From Actinoplanes sichuanensis (GTDB lineage: Bacteria; Actinomycetota; Actinomycetes; Mycobacteriales; Micromonosporaceae): DNA of 64,000 nucleotides. A model generated the notes under the pieces. That model saw only the letters and a list, made by a program, of their open reading frames with translations. It did no database searches and was not told the origin of the DNA. Position numbers and translations under genes: made by a program. Positions 34,785 to 43,382 of this stretch are shown here, in pieces (the stretch's first letter is position 1; each line of letters starts with the position of its first letter). Location of the stretch: NCBI RefSeq assembly GCF_033097365.1, contig NZ_AP028461.1:9575501-9639500 (forward strand). The letters run 5' to 3'.

Positions 34785-35846
34785 TCAGACCGCTCGAAGC
34801 GGAAGTCGTACCTGGATGTGGCACCCTCGGCTGTCGTCCGGCTCGACGACGGCGATGGTGCCTCGGTGCAGCTGCACCACCCAGCGCGCGATCGCCAGTC
34901 CCAGACCGGTCCCGCCGCCGGTGGCACGCTCGCCCCGGGTGAAACGCTCGAAGACCCGCTCCCGGTCCGCGGCGGGGATGCCGTCGCCCTGGTCCACGAC
35001 GGCGAGGACCACGTGATCGTCGTGCCGCTCGGCGCGGACCGTGACGATCCCGCCCGGCGGGCTGTGTCGGGCCGCGTTGTCCAGCAGGTTCGCGAAGACC
35101 TGGTGCAGTCGCTCCCGGTCGCCGGGCACCACCAGATGGGGCGCCGACACCTCGAACCGTACGTCGTGGCCGGTCCCGCCGGCGTTCACGGTCGCCTCCC
35201 GGGCCACCCGGTCCAGGAAGGCCGGCACGTCGATCGGCTCACTGCGCATCGGCACCACCCCGGCGTCCAACCGGGACAGGTCCAGCAGATCGGTGACCAG
35301 GCGGCTGAGCCGCTCGGTCTGGGCCAGGGCGGTCGCCATCGTCTCCGGCTCGGCCGCGGCCACCCCGTCGACGATGTTCTCCAGCAGGCCCCGCAGTGCG
35401 GTGATCGGTGTCCGCAGCTCGTGCGACACGTTCGCGATCAGCTCGCGCCGCTGCCGGTCGGAGGCCGCCAGATCCGCCGCCATCTGGTTGAACGCGGTGG
35501 CCAGCTCGCCCACCTCGTCCTGCGAGCGGGTCCGGATCCGGCGGGTGTAGTCGCCGCGGGCCATCTCCCGGGCCGCAACCGTCATCTCCCGCAGCGGCAC
35601 GGTCGCGCCGTGTGCCATCACCTGCAACGTGACCAGGCCGAGCGCCGCCGCGATGGCGATCCACAGCAGGTCGATCCGGTAGAAGTCGATGCTCCACAGG
35701 AAGACCAGCAGACCCACTCCACCGGCGAAGCCGAGTGCCAGGGAGAGCTTCGCCTTGATCGACCGGACCGGGTCGAGCGGCCGTGGCAGGAAGGCGAAGA
35801 CCGGCGCCACCAGGTTATGGATACGCACCATCAGCCAGCCGGTCAT
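34785..35846 (-). CDS. Sensor histidine kinase (HAMP type)
   Basis: A 353-residue membrane kinase. Two hydrophobic segments (about residues 36-52 and 58-78) are separated by only a short loop, followed by a HAMP region, HisKA with H142 (SHELRTPITAL), and an ATPase domain with NLLDNAARHS, DQGDGIPAADRERVFERF and GTGLGLAIARW. With no external loop it probably senses something in the membrane. Its ATG overlaps the OmpR regulator stop as ATGA, confirming the pair. Confidence 0.92.
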   Translation of the reverse strand: MTGWLMVRIHNLVAPVFAFLPRPLDPVRSIKAKLSLALGFAGGVGLLVFLWSIDFYRIDLLWIAIAAALGLVTLQVMAHGATVPLREMTVAAREMARGDYTRRIRTRSQDEVGELATAFNQMAADLAASDRQRRELIANVSHELRTPITALRGLLENIVDGVAAAEPETMATALAQTERLSRLVTDLLDLSRLDAGVVPMRSEPIDVPAFLDRVAREATVNAGGTGHDVRFEVSAPHLVVPGDRERLHQVFANLLDNAARHSPPGGIVTVRAERHDDHVVLAVVDQGDGIPAADRERVFERFTRGERATGGGTGLGLAIARWVVQLHRGTIAVVEPDDSRGCHIQVRLPLRAV

Positions 35847-36526
35847 CTGTCGACCTCCAGGGCGTACCCGACGCCGTGGACGGTACGGATGAGGTCCGCC
35901 CCGAGCTTGCGCCGCAGACCCTTGACGTGGCTGTCCACCGTTCGGGTACCCGAGGTGTCGGCCCAGCCCCACACCTCGGACAGCAGACGCTCCCGGGGCA
36001 CCACCGTGCGCGGTCGGCCGGCCAGATGCGCCAGCAGGTCGAACTCGGTCGGGGTGAGGTGCACCTCGACACCACCGCGCAGCACCCGTCGCTCGGCCTG
36101 GTTGATCTCCAGATCGCCGAGTCGCAGGCCCGGTGCCGGGGCGGGGGTGGCGCTCTTGTCGGCCCGCCGCAGCAGTGCGTGCACCCGAGCCGCCAGTACC
36201 CGCATCGAGAACGGCTTGACCATGTAGTCGTCGGCGCCGACCGCGAGACCGACCAACTGGTCCGTCTCGTCGTCACGGGCGGTCAGCATCAGCACCGGGA
36301 CGCGCTGGTCCTGGATCCGGCGGCAGACCTCCAGGCCGTCGAAGCCGGGCAGCATCACGTCGAGGACGATCAGATCCGGACGGGTCTGGCGGACCGCCGC
36401 GACCGCGCCCGGCCCGTCGCCGACCACCTGCACCAGGAAGCCCTCGGCGCGAAGCCGTGCGGCCACCGCGTCCGCGATGGCGCGCTCGTCCTCCACGACG
36501 AGAATCCGCCGTTCGACACTCTCCAT
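35843..36526 (-). CDS. OmpR/PhoB family response regulator
   Basis: A 227-residue regulator. The receiver domain has acidic residues in VVEDE and phosphoacceptor D56 (LIVLDVMLP), with K in YMVKPF; the C-terminal winged helix is LTPTEFDLLAHLAGRPRTVVPRERLLSEVWG and TVDSHVKGLRRKLG. Coupled to the following kinase by ATGA. It is adjacent to the second symporter genes, so they may be targets. Confidence 0.95.
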   Translation of the reverse strand: MESVERRILVVEDERAIADAVAARLRAEGFLVQVVGDGPGAVAAVRQTRPDLIVLDVMLPGFDGLEVCRRIQDQRVPVLMLTARDDETDQLVGLAVGADDYMVKPFSMRVLAARVHALLRRADKSATPAPAPGLRLGDLEINQAERRVLRGGVEVHLTPTEFDLLAHLAGRPRTVVPRERLLSEVWGWADTSGTRTVDSHVKGLRRKLGADLIRTVHGVGYALEVDR

Positions 36527-36581
36527 GCTCCTGGCACCTCTCCGGATGATCCTGGTCCCCGGTCGGTGTGCCCCCGTGGCT

Positions 36582-36593
36582 CACCGGCCGGTG
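36582..36593. repeat. 12-bp perfect palindrome upstream of the OmpR regulator
   Basis: CACCGGCCGGTG, 56 bases before the regulator start. It may be an operator or part of a terminator hairpin for the LytTR gene upstream. Confidence 0.4.
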
Positions 36594-36636
36594 GCCAGGA
36601 GCTTATTGATCGCCTGCGCAGAGCCGGCGGTGGAGA

Positions 36637-36798
36637 TGTGAACAACCTGTGGAGATGCATCCTGTGAGGGCTTGCGCCGGTACGGCATCGGAGCGGCGCA
36701 GGGTGGCACGCATCCGGGATATCCGGACCAGCCGGTCGGTCTGCCTGTGGATAACTCTGTGGACAAGCCTGTGGGGCTGTGGACAACCGTGTGGATTC
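36637..36798. promoter_or_regulatory. Cluster of DnaA boxes
   Basis: Six DnaA-box-like nonamers in the same orientation: TGTGAACAA (36637), TGTGGAGAT (36648), TGTGGATAA (36746), TGTGGACAA (36758 and 36778) and TGTGGATTC (36790), plus a weak TGTGGGGCT (36770). Three are perfect for known consensus boxes (TTATCCACA or TTGTCCACA on the other strand). The five in 36746-36798 begin 12, 12, 8 and 12 bases apart. No dnaA or dnaN is nearby, so this is not the usual origin. It overlaps the last codon of the LytTR gene. Confidence 0.75.
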
Positions 36799-37537
36799 AG
36801 CGGGTCCAGTCGTGTTTGGCCGCTCTGATCAGGCGATCCTTCAGCTCTCTGGTGTGTCGGCGACTCACCGGAAGCTCCACACCGTCCACCGCCACCACAT
36901 AGCCGGAACCGGTCAGGCGCAGCTCGGTGACCAGCCGTAGCTGCACCAGATACGAGCGGTGAATGCGGACGAAACCCGCATTGGCCCATCGCTCGGCCAG
37001 GGTCGCCAGCGATACCCGTACCAGATGGGAATTGTCCCCGGTGTGCAGCCGGGCGTAATCGCCCTGCGCCTCCACCCACCGCACCGACGACCGCGGCAGC
37101 ATGCGGGTCGTGCCGGCCAGCTCGACCGGGATGGCCGGCTCGTCGGCCGGAACGGCCGGCGCCGGCGCCGCTCGCAGACCCGCCACCCGGCGCAGCGACT
37201 CGGCCAGCCGCTCAGCCCGCACCGGCTTGCGAACATAATCGGTCACACCGAGGTCGAAGGCGTCCACCGCGCCGTCGTCGTAGGCGGTCACGAAGACGAT
37301 CGCCGGCGGCTGGGCGAACCGCCGCAGGATCCGGGCCAGCTCCATGCCGTCCAGGCCGGGCATCCGGATGTCCAGGAACACCGCGTCCACCTCGGTGTCA
37401 CGCAGCACCCGCAGCGCCTCGGTCGCGTCACCGGCCCGGTGCACGTGCGCCACCCGGCCGTCCGCGTTCAGCAGGTAGGCCAGCTCGTCGAGGGCCGGCG
37501 GCTCGTCGTCGACGGCGAGCACGACAAGGCTGCTCAT
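36797..37537 (-). CDS. LytTR family response regulator
   Basis: A 246-residue regulator. The receiver domain has acidic D10/D11 and phosphoacceptor D56 (AVFLDIRMP), with K in YVRKPV; the C-terminal LytTR DNA-binding domain reads SSVRWVEAQGDYARLHT and AGFVRIHRSYLV. It is coupled to the upstream LytS-type kinase by ATGA overlap. LytTR systems in other bacteria sense pyruvate or other carboxylates and control transporters, which fits the ActP-like genes nearby (inference). Confidence 0.94.
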   Translation of the reverse strand: MSSLVVLAVDDEPPALDELAYLLNADGRVAHVHRAGDATEALRVLRDTEVDAVFLDIRMPGLDGMELARILRRFAQPPAIVFVTAYDDGAVDAFDLGVTDYVRKPVRAERLAESLRRVAGLRAAPAPAVPADEPAIPVELAGTTRMLPRSSVRWVEAQGDYARLHTGDNSHLVRVSLATLAERWANAGFVRIHRSYLVQLRLVTELRLTGSGYVVAVDGVELPVSRRHTRELKDRLIRAAKHDWTR

Positions 37538-38727
37538 GCCCGCACCTGGGGGTGGAACTTCGGCACCCGCATGCTCACCTTCGTACCGGAGCCGGGTGCG
37601 GTCTCCACCACCAGGCCGTTGTGATCGCCGAAAACCGAGCGCAGACGTTCGTCCACGTTCACCAGACCGACGTGCTGGCCGTCCTCGGAGTCCGACCCGT
37701 CCAGCGTGAACACCGCCGGATCCATGCCGACCCCGTCATCCTCGACCGTGATGTGGCATTCGGCCCCCGCGTCCCGTGCTTCGATGCTCACCATACCGAC
37801 GCCCGGCTTACGCGACAGTCCGTGCCGGACCGCGTTCTCCACGAGCGGCTGAAGACACAGAAAAGGCAGGCCGACCGGCAGCACCTCGGGTGCGATCTGC
37901 AGCCGCACCTGCAGCCGGTCACCGAACCGGGCCCGCTCGATGGTCAGATAACGGTCGATCGACCGCAACTCCTCGGCCAGCGTCGTGAATTCACCATGCG
38001 CCCGGAACGAATAGCGGGTGAACTCGGCGAACTCCAGAATCAGCTCCCGGGCCCGCTCCGGATCGGTGCGCACGAACGACGCGATCGCGGTCAGCGCGTT
38101 GTAGATGAAATGGGGGCTGATCTGCGCCCGCAGCGCCCGGACCTCGGCCCGGGCCAGCCGCTCCCGCGACGACTCCAACTCGGCCACCGCCAGCTGCGAT
38201 CCGGCCCAGCGCGCCGCCTCCAGCGTCGCCTGCACCAGACCCGGCGCGGGCTGTCCGTCGGCCACCGCGATCAGTGCGGCCTTCGCCGCGCCACCCGGAC
38301 CACCCAACGGCGCGATCACCGCACCTCGCGCCACGCAGTCGACGCGATCACAGAGCAGATCAGACCCATTGAGTACGACCGAACGCTGCGCTTTGACCGA
38401 CTTGCGCGCTGCCGCGATCAGTTCCTGCTCGTGATGGGCGCCCCGGCCGTCGTACGCCAGGCATCTGTCTCCATCGACGATCGCCAGACCCACCGCACCG
38501 ACCAGCACGCGCAGATGCCGGACCGCTTTTCCGGCCGTCGCCGGCGTCAGGCCGGCGCGCAGCGGCTCGGCCGCGAGCACCGCCGTGTGCAGAACGTCGT
38601 AGGTGGCCCGCTGCATCGCCGTGGCGATCCCGCGCCGAGCCCGCAACCGCAGCACCGCCACCACGGCCGCGGCCAGGGCGGCGAGCACGGCGACCACCGC
38701 CAAAACGCTCCCGACCTGGCCATTCAT
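37534..38727 (-). CDS. LytS-type sensor histidine kinase
   Basis: A 397-residue kinase with one N-terminal membrane helix (about residues 7-29), a GAF-like region (about 45-180), then the His_kinase domain with the phosphorylated histidine in ISPHFIYNAL and the ATPase motifs LVENAVRHGL, VEDDGVGMD and HVGLVNVDERLR. Its last codons overlap the LytTR ATG (37534-37537), so the pair is coupled. Its signal is unknown. Confidence 0.92.
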   Translation of the reverse strand: MNGQVGSVLAVVAVLAALAAAVVAVLRLRARRGIATAMQRATYDVLHTAVLAAEPLRAGLTPATAGKAVRHLRVLVGAVGLAIVDGDRCLAYDGRGAHHEQELIAAARKSVKAQRSVVLNGSDLLCDRVDCVARGAVIAPLGGPGGAAKAALIAVADGQPAPGLVQATLEAARWAGSQLAVAELESSRERLARAEVRALRAQISPHFIYNALTAIASFVRTDPERARELILEFAEFTRYSFRAHGEFTTLAEELRSIDRYLTIERARFGDRLQVRLQIAPEVLPVGLPFLCLQPLVENAVRHGLSRKPGVGMVSIEARDAGAECHITVEDDGVGMDPAVFTLDGSDSEDGQHVGLVNVDERLRSVFGDHNGLVVETAPGSGTKVSMRVPKFHPQVRA

Positions 38728-38736
38728 GCTGCGACC

Positions 38737-40302
38737 CTAGTAGGCGCCCTTGCGTTTGAGAACCACGCCGATCGTGCGCCAGAGGATGCTCAGGTCGTAC
38801 GTCAGCGACCAGTTGTCCACGTAGTAGAGGTCCAGCCGGACCGCCTCGTCCCAGGACAGGTCGGAACGGCCGCTGACCTGCCACAACCCGGTCATGCCGG
38901 GGCGCACTAGCAGCCGCCGCCGGACGTCGCCCAGGTAGTCGCCGTCATCCGCGGGCAGCGGGCGCGGGCCGACCAGCGACATCTCGCCCTTCAGCACGTT
39001 GATCAGCTGCGGCAGCTCGTCCATCGAGGTGGCCCGCAGCTTCGCACCGAACGAGAAGATCCGCGGGTCCTGCTTCATCTTGAAGAGCATGCCGTCGGTC
39101 TCGTTGAGCTCGTCCAGCGTGGCCTTGCGCTCCTCGGCGTCCACATACATGGTCCGGAACTTCCACACCCGGAAGGTACGGCCGTCGTGGCCGACCCGGG
39201 TCTGCCGGAAGAACACCGGACCCGGGTCGGAGAGCCGGATGCCGAGCGCGATGAACGCCAAGATCGGGCTGATCACCAGCAGGCCGAGGCCCGCCGCGAC
39301 CCGGTCCATCAGGTTCTTCACCAGCCAGCCGGGACCCGACAGGGTCGGCTCCTCGACGTGCAGCAGCGGCAGGCCCTCGATCGGGCGGATGTGCACCCGG
39401 GGACCGGCGATGTCGGTCAGCTGCGGCGCGACCACCAGGTCGACGCCGGTGCCCTCCAACTGCCAGGCCAGACGACGCAGCTCACCCGGCTCCGAGCTGG
39501 CCGAACCGCAGACCGCGATCGTGTCCGCACCGACCTCGCGGACCAGCGACAACACGTCGCGACCGGCGTAGACCGGAACCGGCGTCTCGATGCCGCGGGC
39601 GGCCGCGAAACCGTCGGTCAGGTGGATGGCGACCGGGATCAGGCCGGCAGCCGGACTCCGGGTGACCGCGGTGTAGACCTCGAGCGCCTCCGGCAGAGTG
39701 CCGACCAGCACCATCCGGTGAGCGCCGTGACCCGTCTGCCGACGCGCTACGTGCAGAACCTGCCGGGCCAGAGCGCGGCACAGCAGGATCAGGAGCAGCG
39801 CGCTCACCGACACCGTCGCGACGGTGCCACGGGACAGGTCGGCCTTGGTGGCGAACGCGAGCAGCGACACCGCCGCGACCACGGTCACCGAGGCCCGCAC
39901 GACCCGCTTGAACTCCTCGCTGCCCAGACCGAGATAACGCCGGTCATAGGAGCCGTTGGTCCAGAGGATGATCAGCCAGCCGAGCGGCAGCACGATGTAG
40001 GCGAAGAAGTTGAAGAGCTCCGTGCCCTCGAGGAAGAGCCAGGACTGGTTCAGGCCGGCGCGCGACTTCTCCAGGAAGGTGCTGGCGATCCAGCTGGCGC
40101 CGAGAGTAGAGAGCAGATCGAGCAAGACCAGAACAAAGGTGTACGGCCGGTGCCAGCGCGAACGTCTGCGGCTCTGCCGGCCCCACGCGTTCCGCGGCAC
40201 CCCGTTGCTCGGCGGCTGCTCTTCCTGCCACTCGAAGCTGTCGTACCGCACGGGTCTGCTCCGGCTGCTGTCGGTAGTTGGGCGATGCAGGCTAGTAGTC
40301 AC
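38737..40302 (-). CDS. Polyprenyl-phosphate sugar-1-phosphate transferase (exopolysaccharide initiation)
   Basis: A 521-residue initiating transferase. Several N-terminal membrane helices (about residues 55-190) and a Rossmann-like middle region precede the C-terminal bacterial sugar transferase domain: a membrane-dipping helix, VFFRQTRVGHDGRTFRVWKFRTM, ATSMDELPQLINVLKGEMSLVGPRP and RPGMTGLWQVSGRSDLSWDEAVRLDLYYVDNWS. It loads a sugar phosphate on undecaprenyl phosphate. Start uncertain: GTG 40302 or ATG 40323. It begins an extracellular polymer; LCP proteins and glycosyltransferases nearby may belong to that process. Confidence 0.92.
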   Translation of the reverse strand: MTTSLHRPTTDSSRSRPVRYDSFEWQEEQPPSNGVPRNAWGRQSRRRSRWHRPYTFVLVLLDLLSTLGASWIASTFLEKSRAGLNQSWLFLEGTELFNFFAYIVLPLGWLIILWTNGSYDRRYLGLGSEEFKRVVRASVTVVAAVSLLAFATKADLSRGTVATVSVSALLLILLCRALARQVLHVARRQTGHGAHRMVLVGTLPEALEVYTAVTRSPAAGLIPVAIHLTDGFAAARGIETPVPVYAGRDVLSLVREVGADTIAVCGSASSEPGELRRLAWQLEGTGVDLVVAPQLTDIAGPRVHIRPIEGLPLLHVEEPTLSGPGWLVKNLMDRVAAGLGLLVISPILAFIALGIRLSDPGPVFFRQTRVGHDGRTFRVWKFRTMYVDAEERKATLDELNETDGMLFKMKQDPRIFSFGAKLRATSMDELPQLINVLKGEMSLVGPRPLPADDGDYLGDVRRRLLVRPGMTGLWQVSGRSDLSWDEAVRLDLYYVDNWSLTYDLSILWRTIGVVLKRKGAY

Positions 40303-40499
40303 TCCGCCTACGTCCTCCCGCATCCGGAAAAAGATTACGCACCGCCACGACCTCGGGATCATCGGCGGGTCCGCCGATACCCGTTCGCGTCAAGACGGTT
40401 GCCAGGGACCGGGCCACTATACCGATGGATCGGCCGGAAGAAAGGTGACGTGACGGCGGCAATCGTGATGTATACGCGCTGTCATCATCCGGTAGCGGC

Positions 40500-41360
40500 T
40501 CACCGGACCAGCTTGGACAGCCGGCGGTCGGCCAGCGGTTTCCCTCCGGTTTGGCAGGTCGCGCAGTATTGCAGGCTCTTATCCGCGAACGACACCTCAC
40601 GGACCGTGTCGCCACAGACCGGGCAGGGCAGGCCGGTCCGGGCGTGCACCCGCATACCCGCGCGTTTCTCGCCTTTGAGCTCGGCCGCCTTCTGCCCCAC
40701 CGACCGCTCCACCGCGTCCGTCTCGATCGCGCGCATCGCCTCGTACAGCGTGGTCATCTGCTCGTCGGTCAGTTTTCCGGTCAGCGCGAAAGGGGACAGT
40801 TTCGCCGCGTGCAGGATCTCGTCGGAATAGGCGTTACCGATCCCGGCGAGCACCTCCTGGTCGACCAGCACCCCTTTGATCTGTCCTTTTCGCCCCCGGA
40901 TGCGGGTGGCGAACTCCGCCGGCGACACGGCCAGCGCGTCCGGGCCGAGCCGGGCCACCCCGGGAACCTCCGACGGGTCGCGGACCACATAGGCGGCCAG
41001 CGACTTCTGCGTACCGGCCTCGGTCAGATCGAACCCGGAACCGTCGTCGAGCCGCACCCGCACCGCGATCGGACCGGAACCCGGTTTCAGCGGAGCCGGT
41101 GACTTGAACGAATCCCGGTAGTGCAACCAGCCCGCCCGGGCCAGGTGCACGATCAGGTGCAGGTCGTCGCCGATGCCGACGTCCAGGAACTTGCCGTGCC
41201 GCCCGGCGCTCGTCACCGGCAGCCCGGCCAGCGTCGACGGCTGCGGGTCATAGGTCTTCAGGGCGCTGAAGGAGGCGACTTCGAAGCGTTCCACGGCGCG
41301 GCCGACCGCACGCTCACGCAGATAGGCGGCGAGCGCCTCGACCTCGGGGAGTTCGGGCAC
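40500..41360 (-). CDS. Formamidopyrimidine-DNA glycosylase family (Fpg/Nei)
   Basis: A 286-residue base-excision repair glycosylase. After the initiator comes PELPEVE, so the catalytic proline and the glutamate after it are correctly placed only if translation starts at the GTG 41360. The conserved lysine is in GRHGKFLDVG, the helix-two-turn-helix is GVLVDQEVLAGIGNAYSDEIL, and the C-terminal zinc finger is CPVC ... CATC. It removes oxidised purines. TACCGT (41367-41372, minus strand) is six bases upstream. Confidence 0.92.
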   Translation of the reverse strand: MPELPEVEALAAYLRERAVGRAVERFEVASFSALKTYDPQPSTLAGLPVTSAGRHGKFLDVGIGDDLHLIVHLARAGWLHYRDSFKSPAPLKPGSGPIAVRVRLDDGSGFDLTEAGTQKSLAAYVVRDPSEVPGVARLGPDALAVSPAEFATRIRGRKGQIKGVLVDQEVLAGIGNAYSDEILHAAKLSPFALTGKLTDEQMTTLYEAMRAIETDAVERSVGQKAAELKGEKRAGMRVHARTGLPCPVCGDTVREVSFADKSLQYCATCQTGGKPLADRRLSKLVR

Positions 41361-41401
41361 CTCCTCACGGTAGCGTCTCGGCCCCATCTAGGCTCCGCCC
41401 C
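41361..41401. promoter_or_regulatory. Overlapping back-to-back promoters of fpg-type and GT4 genes
   Basis: Only 41 bases separate the two start codons. The minus-strand -10 TACCGT (41367-41372) and plus-strand -10 TAGGCT (41389-41394) each sit where the -35 region of the other promoter must lie (17-base spacing). Both genes have six- or seven-base gaps from -10 to start. Confidence 0.6.
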
Positions 41402-42580
41402 ATGAAGGTGGTGGTGGCGCACAACCGGTACCGCGAGGCGATCCCCTCCGGCGAGAACGTGATCGTCGACACGGAGATCGGCCAGTTGCGGGAGGCCGGC
41501 GTCGAAGTGGTCCCGTTCCAGCGCAGTTCCGACTCGATCGACTCGATGTCGGCGGCCCGCAAGGCGTTGCTGCCGATCTCCCCGGTCTACGGGGCGGATG
41601 CTCAACGGGAACTCGCCGCGGTGCTCCGGACCGAACGCCCCGATGTGCTGCACCTGCACAACCCGTACCCGCTGCTCTCGCCCTGGGTGATCCGCACCGC
41701 GCACGCCCACGGCGTCCCGGTCGTCCAGACCGTGCACAACTACCGGCAGGTCTGCTCGTCCGGGCTGTACTTCCGGGACGGTCACAACTGTCACGACTGC
41801 CGCGGCAAGCTGATCGGGCTGCCGGCGATCAAGAACCGGTGCTACCGCGGGTCGGCCGCACAGAGCGCGATCATGGCGACCACGCTGGCCGTGCATCGGC
41901 CCACCTGGCGGTCGGTGGACAGGTACATCGCGCTCACCGACAAGATCGCGGCGCATCTCACCGACTACGGCATCCCGACCGACCGGATCGTGATCAAGCC
42001 GAACGGGCTGCCCGACCCCGGTGCGCCCGCTCCGCTCGGCGAGGGATTCCTGTACGGCGCCCGCCTCTCCCCGGAGAAGGGGCTCGGCCTGCTGCTCGAC
42101 GCCTGGCGTCGGCACCCCGACGGCAGTCTCGGGCCGCTGCGCATCGCCGGTGACGGAGAGTTGCGTCCGCTCGCCGAGGCGGCCGCGGCCGAACGTTCGG
42201 ACGTCACCTATCTCGGACCGCTCGACCGGGCCGGCATGACCGCCGCCCGGCAGGCCTCAGCCGTCGTCATCGCCGTTCCCACCTGGGAGGACGTGCTGCC
42301 GACGGTGATCCTGGAGGCGATGTCCAGTGGCCGGGCCGTCCTCGGTACCGCGGTCGGCGGCATCCCCTACCTGGTCGGCTCCGGGGCGGGCGCCGCCGGT
42401 TGGCTCGCGTCGCCCGATCCGGTCTCGCTCGCGGCGGCGCTCCCGCCGGCCCGTTCCGGCGCGGCTGCGGCGGCTGTCGCCGCCCGCATCCGCTATCAGG
42501 AGCACTTCCACCCCGACGTGCTGACGCCCCGCCTGATCTCCATCTACACGGAGATGTCCAGCAGCCTTTCCCAGCGGTGA
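41402..42580 (+). CDS. Glycosyltransferase family 4
   Basis: A 392-residue GT-B enzyme. The N-terminal half has VLHLHNPYPLLSPWVI and VVQTVHNYRQVC; the C-terminal nucleotide-sugar site has YGARLSPEKGLGLLLDAW, LRIAGDGEL and PTWEDVLPTVILEAMSSGRAVLGTAVGGIPYLV. A four-cysteine loop, SGLYFRDGHNCHDCRGK..NRC, suggests a metal or disulfide site seen in some wall-polymer transferases. Convergent with the CDP-alcohol phosphatidyltransferase. Confidence 0.9.
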   Translation: MKVVVAHNRYREAIPSGENVIVDTEIGQLREAGVEVVPFQRSSDSIDSMSAARKALLPISPVYGADAQRELAAVLRTERPDVLHLHNPYPLLSPWVIRTAHAHGVPVVQTVHNYRQVCSSGLYFRDGHNCHDCRGKLIGLPAIKNRCYRGSAAQSAIMATTLAVHRPTWRSVDRYIALTDKIAAHLTDYGIPTDRIVIKPNGLPDPGAPAPLGEGFLYGARLSPEKGLGLLLDAWRRHPDGSLGPLRIAGDGELRPLAEAAAAERSDVTYLGPLDRAGMTAARQASAVVIAVPTWEDVLPTVILEAMSSGRAVLGTAVGGIPYLVGSGAGAAGWLASPDPVSLAAALPPARSGAAAAAVAARIRYQEHFHPDVLTPRLISIYTEMSSSLSQR

Positions 42581-42588
42581 CCCCGCCC

Positions 42589-42622
42589 GGCTCCCAGGGC
42601 TGTCCGGGCAGCTCTGGGAGCC
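42589..42622. terminator. Terminator hairpin between convergent genes
   Basis: A 14-base stem (42589-42602 with 42609-42622) with one mismatch and a 6-base loop, just after the GT4 stop and just before the end of the convergent CDP-alcohol phosphatidyltransferase gene. Confidence 0.75.
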
Positions 42623-42629
42623 TGCCGGG

Positions 42630-43382
42630 TCAGGAGCCTTTCAGGGAGGCTCGGCCGGCGAAGGCGATCGACGCGGCCAGGAAACCGCCGTTGATCAGGG
42701 TGAACAGGGCCACGAACCAGACCGCCCACTGCGGGGCGACGGTCAGAACCACACCCGCCAGGGTGATCACGGCGCCGTAGTCGCGGACCAGCTTCGCCGC
42801 GCGGACCGGGAACGACGTGCTGGTCACCATGCTGGCCGCCTGCGTGCCGCCCTGCATCACCGAGGTGACCAGGTTGACCATCCAGGTGGCGGCGAAGGCG
42901 GCCAACAACCAGGCGGGAGTGTCCGGTTCCTGGGCTTTCGCCACTGCGGACAGGGCGGCCACCAGGGAAGACTGGACCGCCACGTCACAGAGCACGTCGA
43001 GCCGACCGCCGGCCGGGCTGGACTGGCCGGTCACCCGGGCCAGCTGACCGTCCGAACAGTCGAAGGCGTAGGCGAGCTGCCAGCCGACCAGGGCGAGCAG
43101 GCCGATCGGGGCGGCCCACAGCGAACCCTCGGCGACCGGGCCGGCGGTGGCGATCACGATGAACGAGACCAGGCAGCCCAGGCCCAGGTTGAGGATCGTC
43201 AGGACGGTCGGGGTCAGGCGGTTCTTGTGTGCGAAGACCGCGATCCGGGCCCCGATCCGCTGGCTGATCCCTTCGCTGAACAGGCCGCCACCGCGGTTGA
43301 CCGCGTAGTAGTCGGCAGCTGTGGGCGCACCGCCCCCGGTGTGAGGGCGGCCCGTGCCGTGGTCAGAGGGTCGCGATGACAT
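42630..43382 (-). CDS. CDP-alcohol phosphatidyltransferase family protein
   Basis: A 250-residue membrane enzyme with about five or six membrane segments. The active-site motif DGx2ARx8Gx3Dx3D is complete: D111, G112, A115, R116, G125, D129 and D133. The family joins a CDP-activated alcohol to a second alcohol with release of CMP. It is the last gene of a three-gene operon with an sn-glycerol-1-phosphate-dehydrogenase-like enzyme (20-base overlap) and a nucleotidyltransferase, so its CDP-alcohol probably comes from them. The product is not known. Confidence 0.9.
   Translation of the reverse strand: MSSRPSDHGTGRPHTGGGAPTAADYYAVNRGGGLFSEGISQRIGARIAVFAHKNRLTPTVLTILNLGLGCLVSFIVIATAGPVAEGSLWAAPIGLLALVGWQLAYAFDCSDGQLARVTGQSSPAGGRLDVLCDVAVQSSLVAALSAVAKAQEPDTPAWLLAAFAATWMVNLVTSVMQGGTQAASMVTSTSFPVRAAKLVRDYGAVITLAGVVLTVAPQWAVWFVALFTLINGGFLAASIAFAGRASLKGS

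Noticed and set aside
36637..36798. Chromosomal origin oriC
   Set aside because: There are DnaA boxes, but no dnaA, dnaN, gyrB, rpmH or recF in the surrounding genes, and far fewer boxes than actinobacterial origins usually have.
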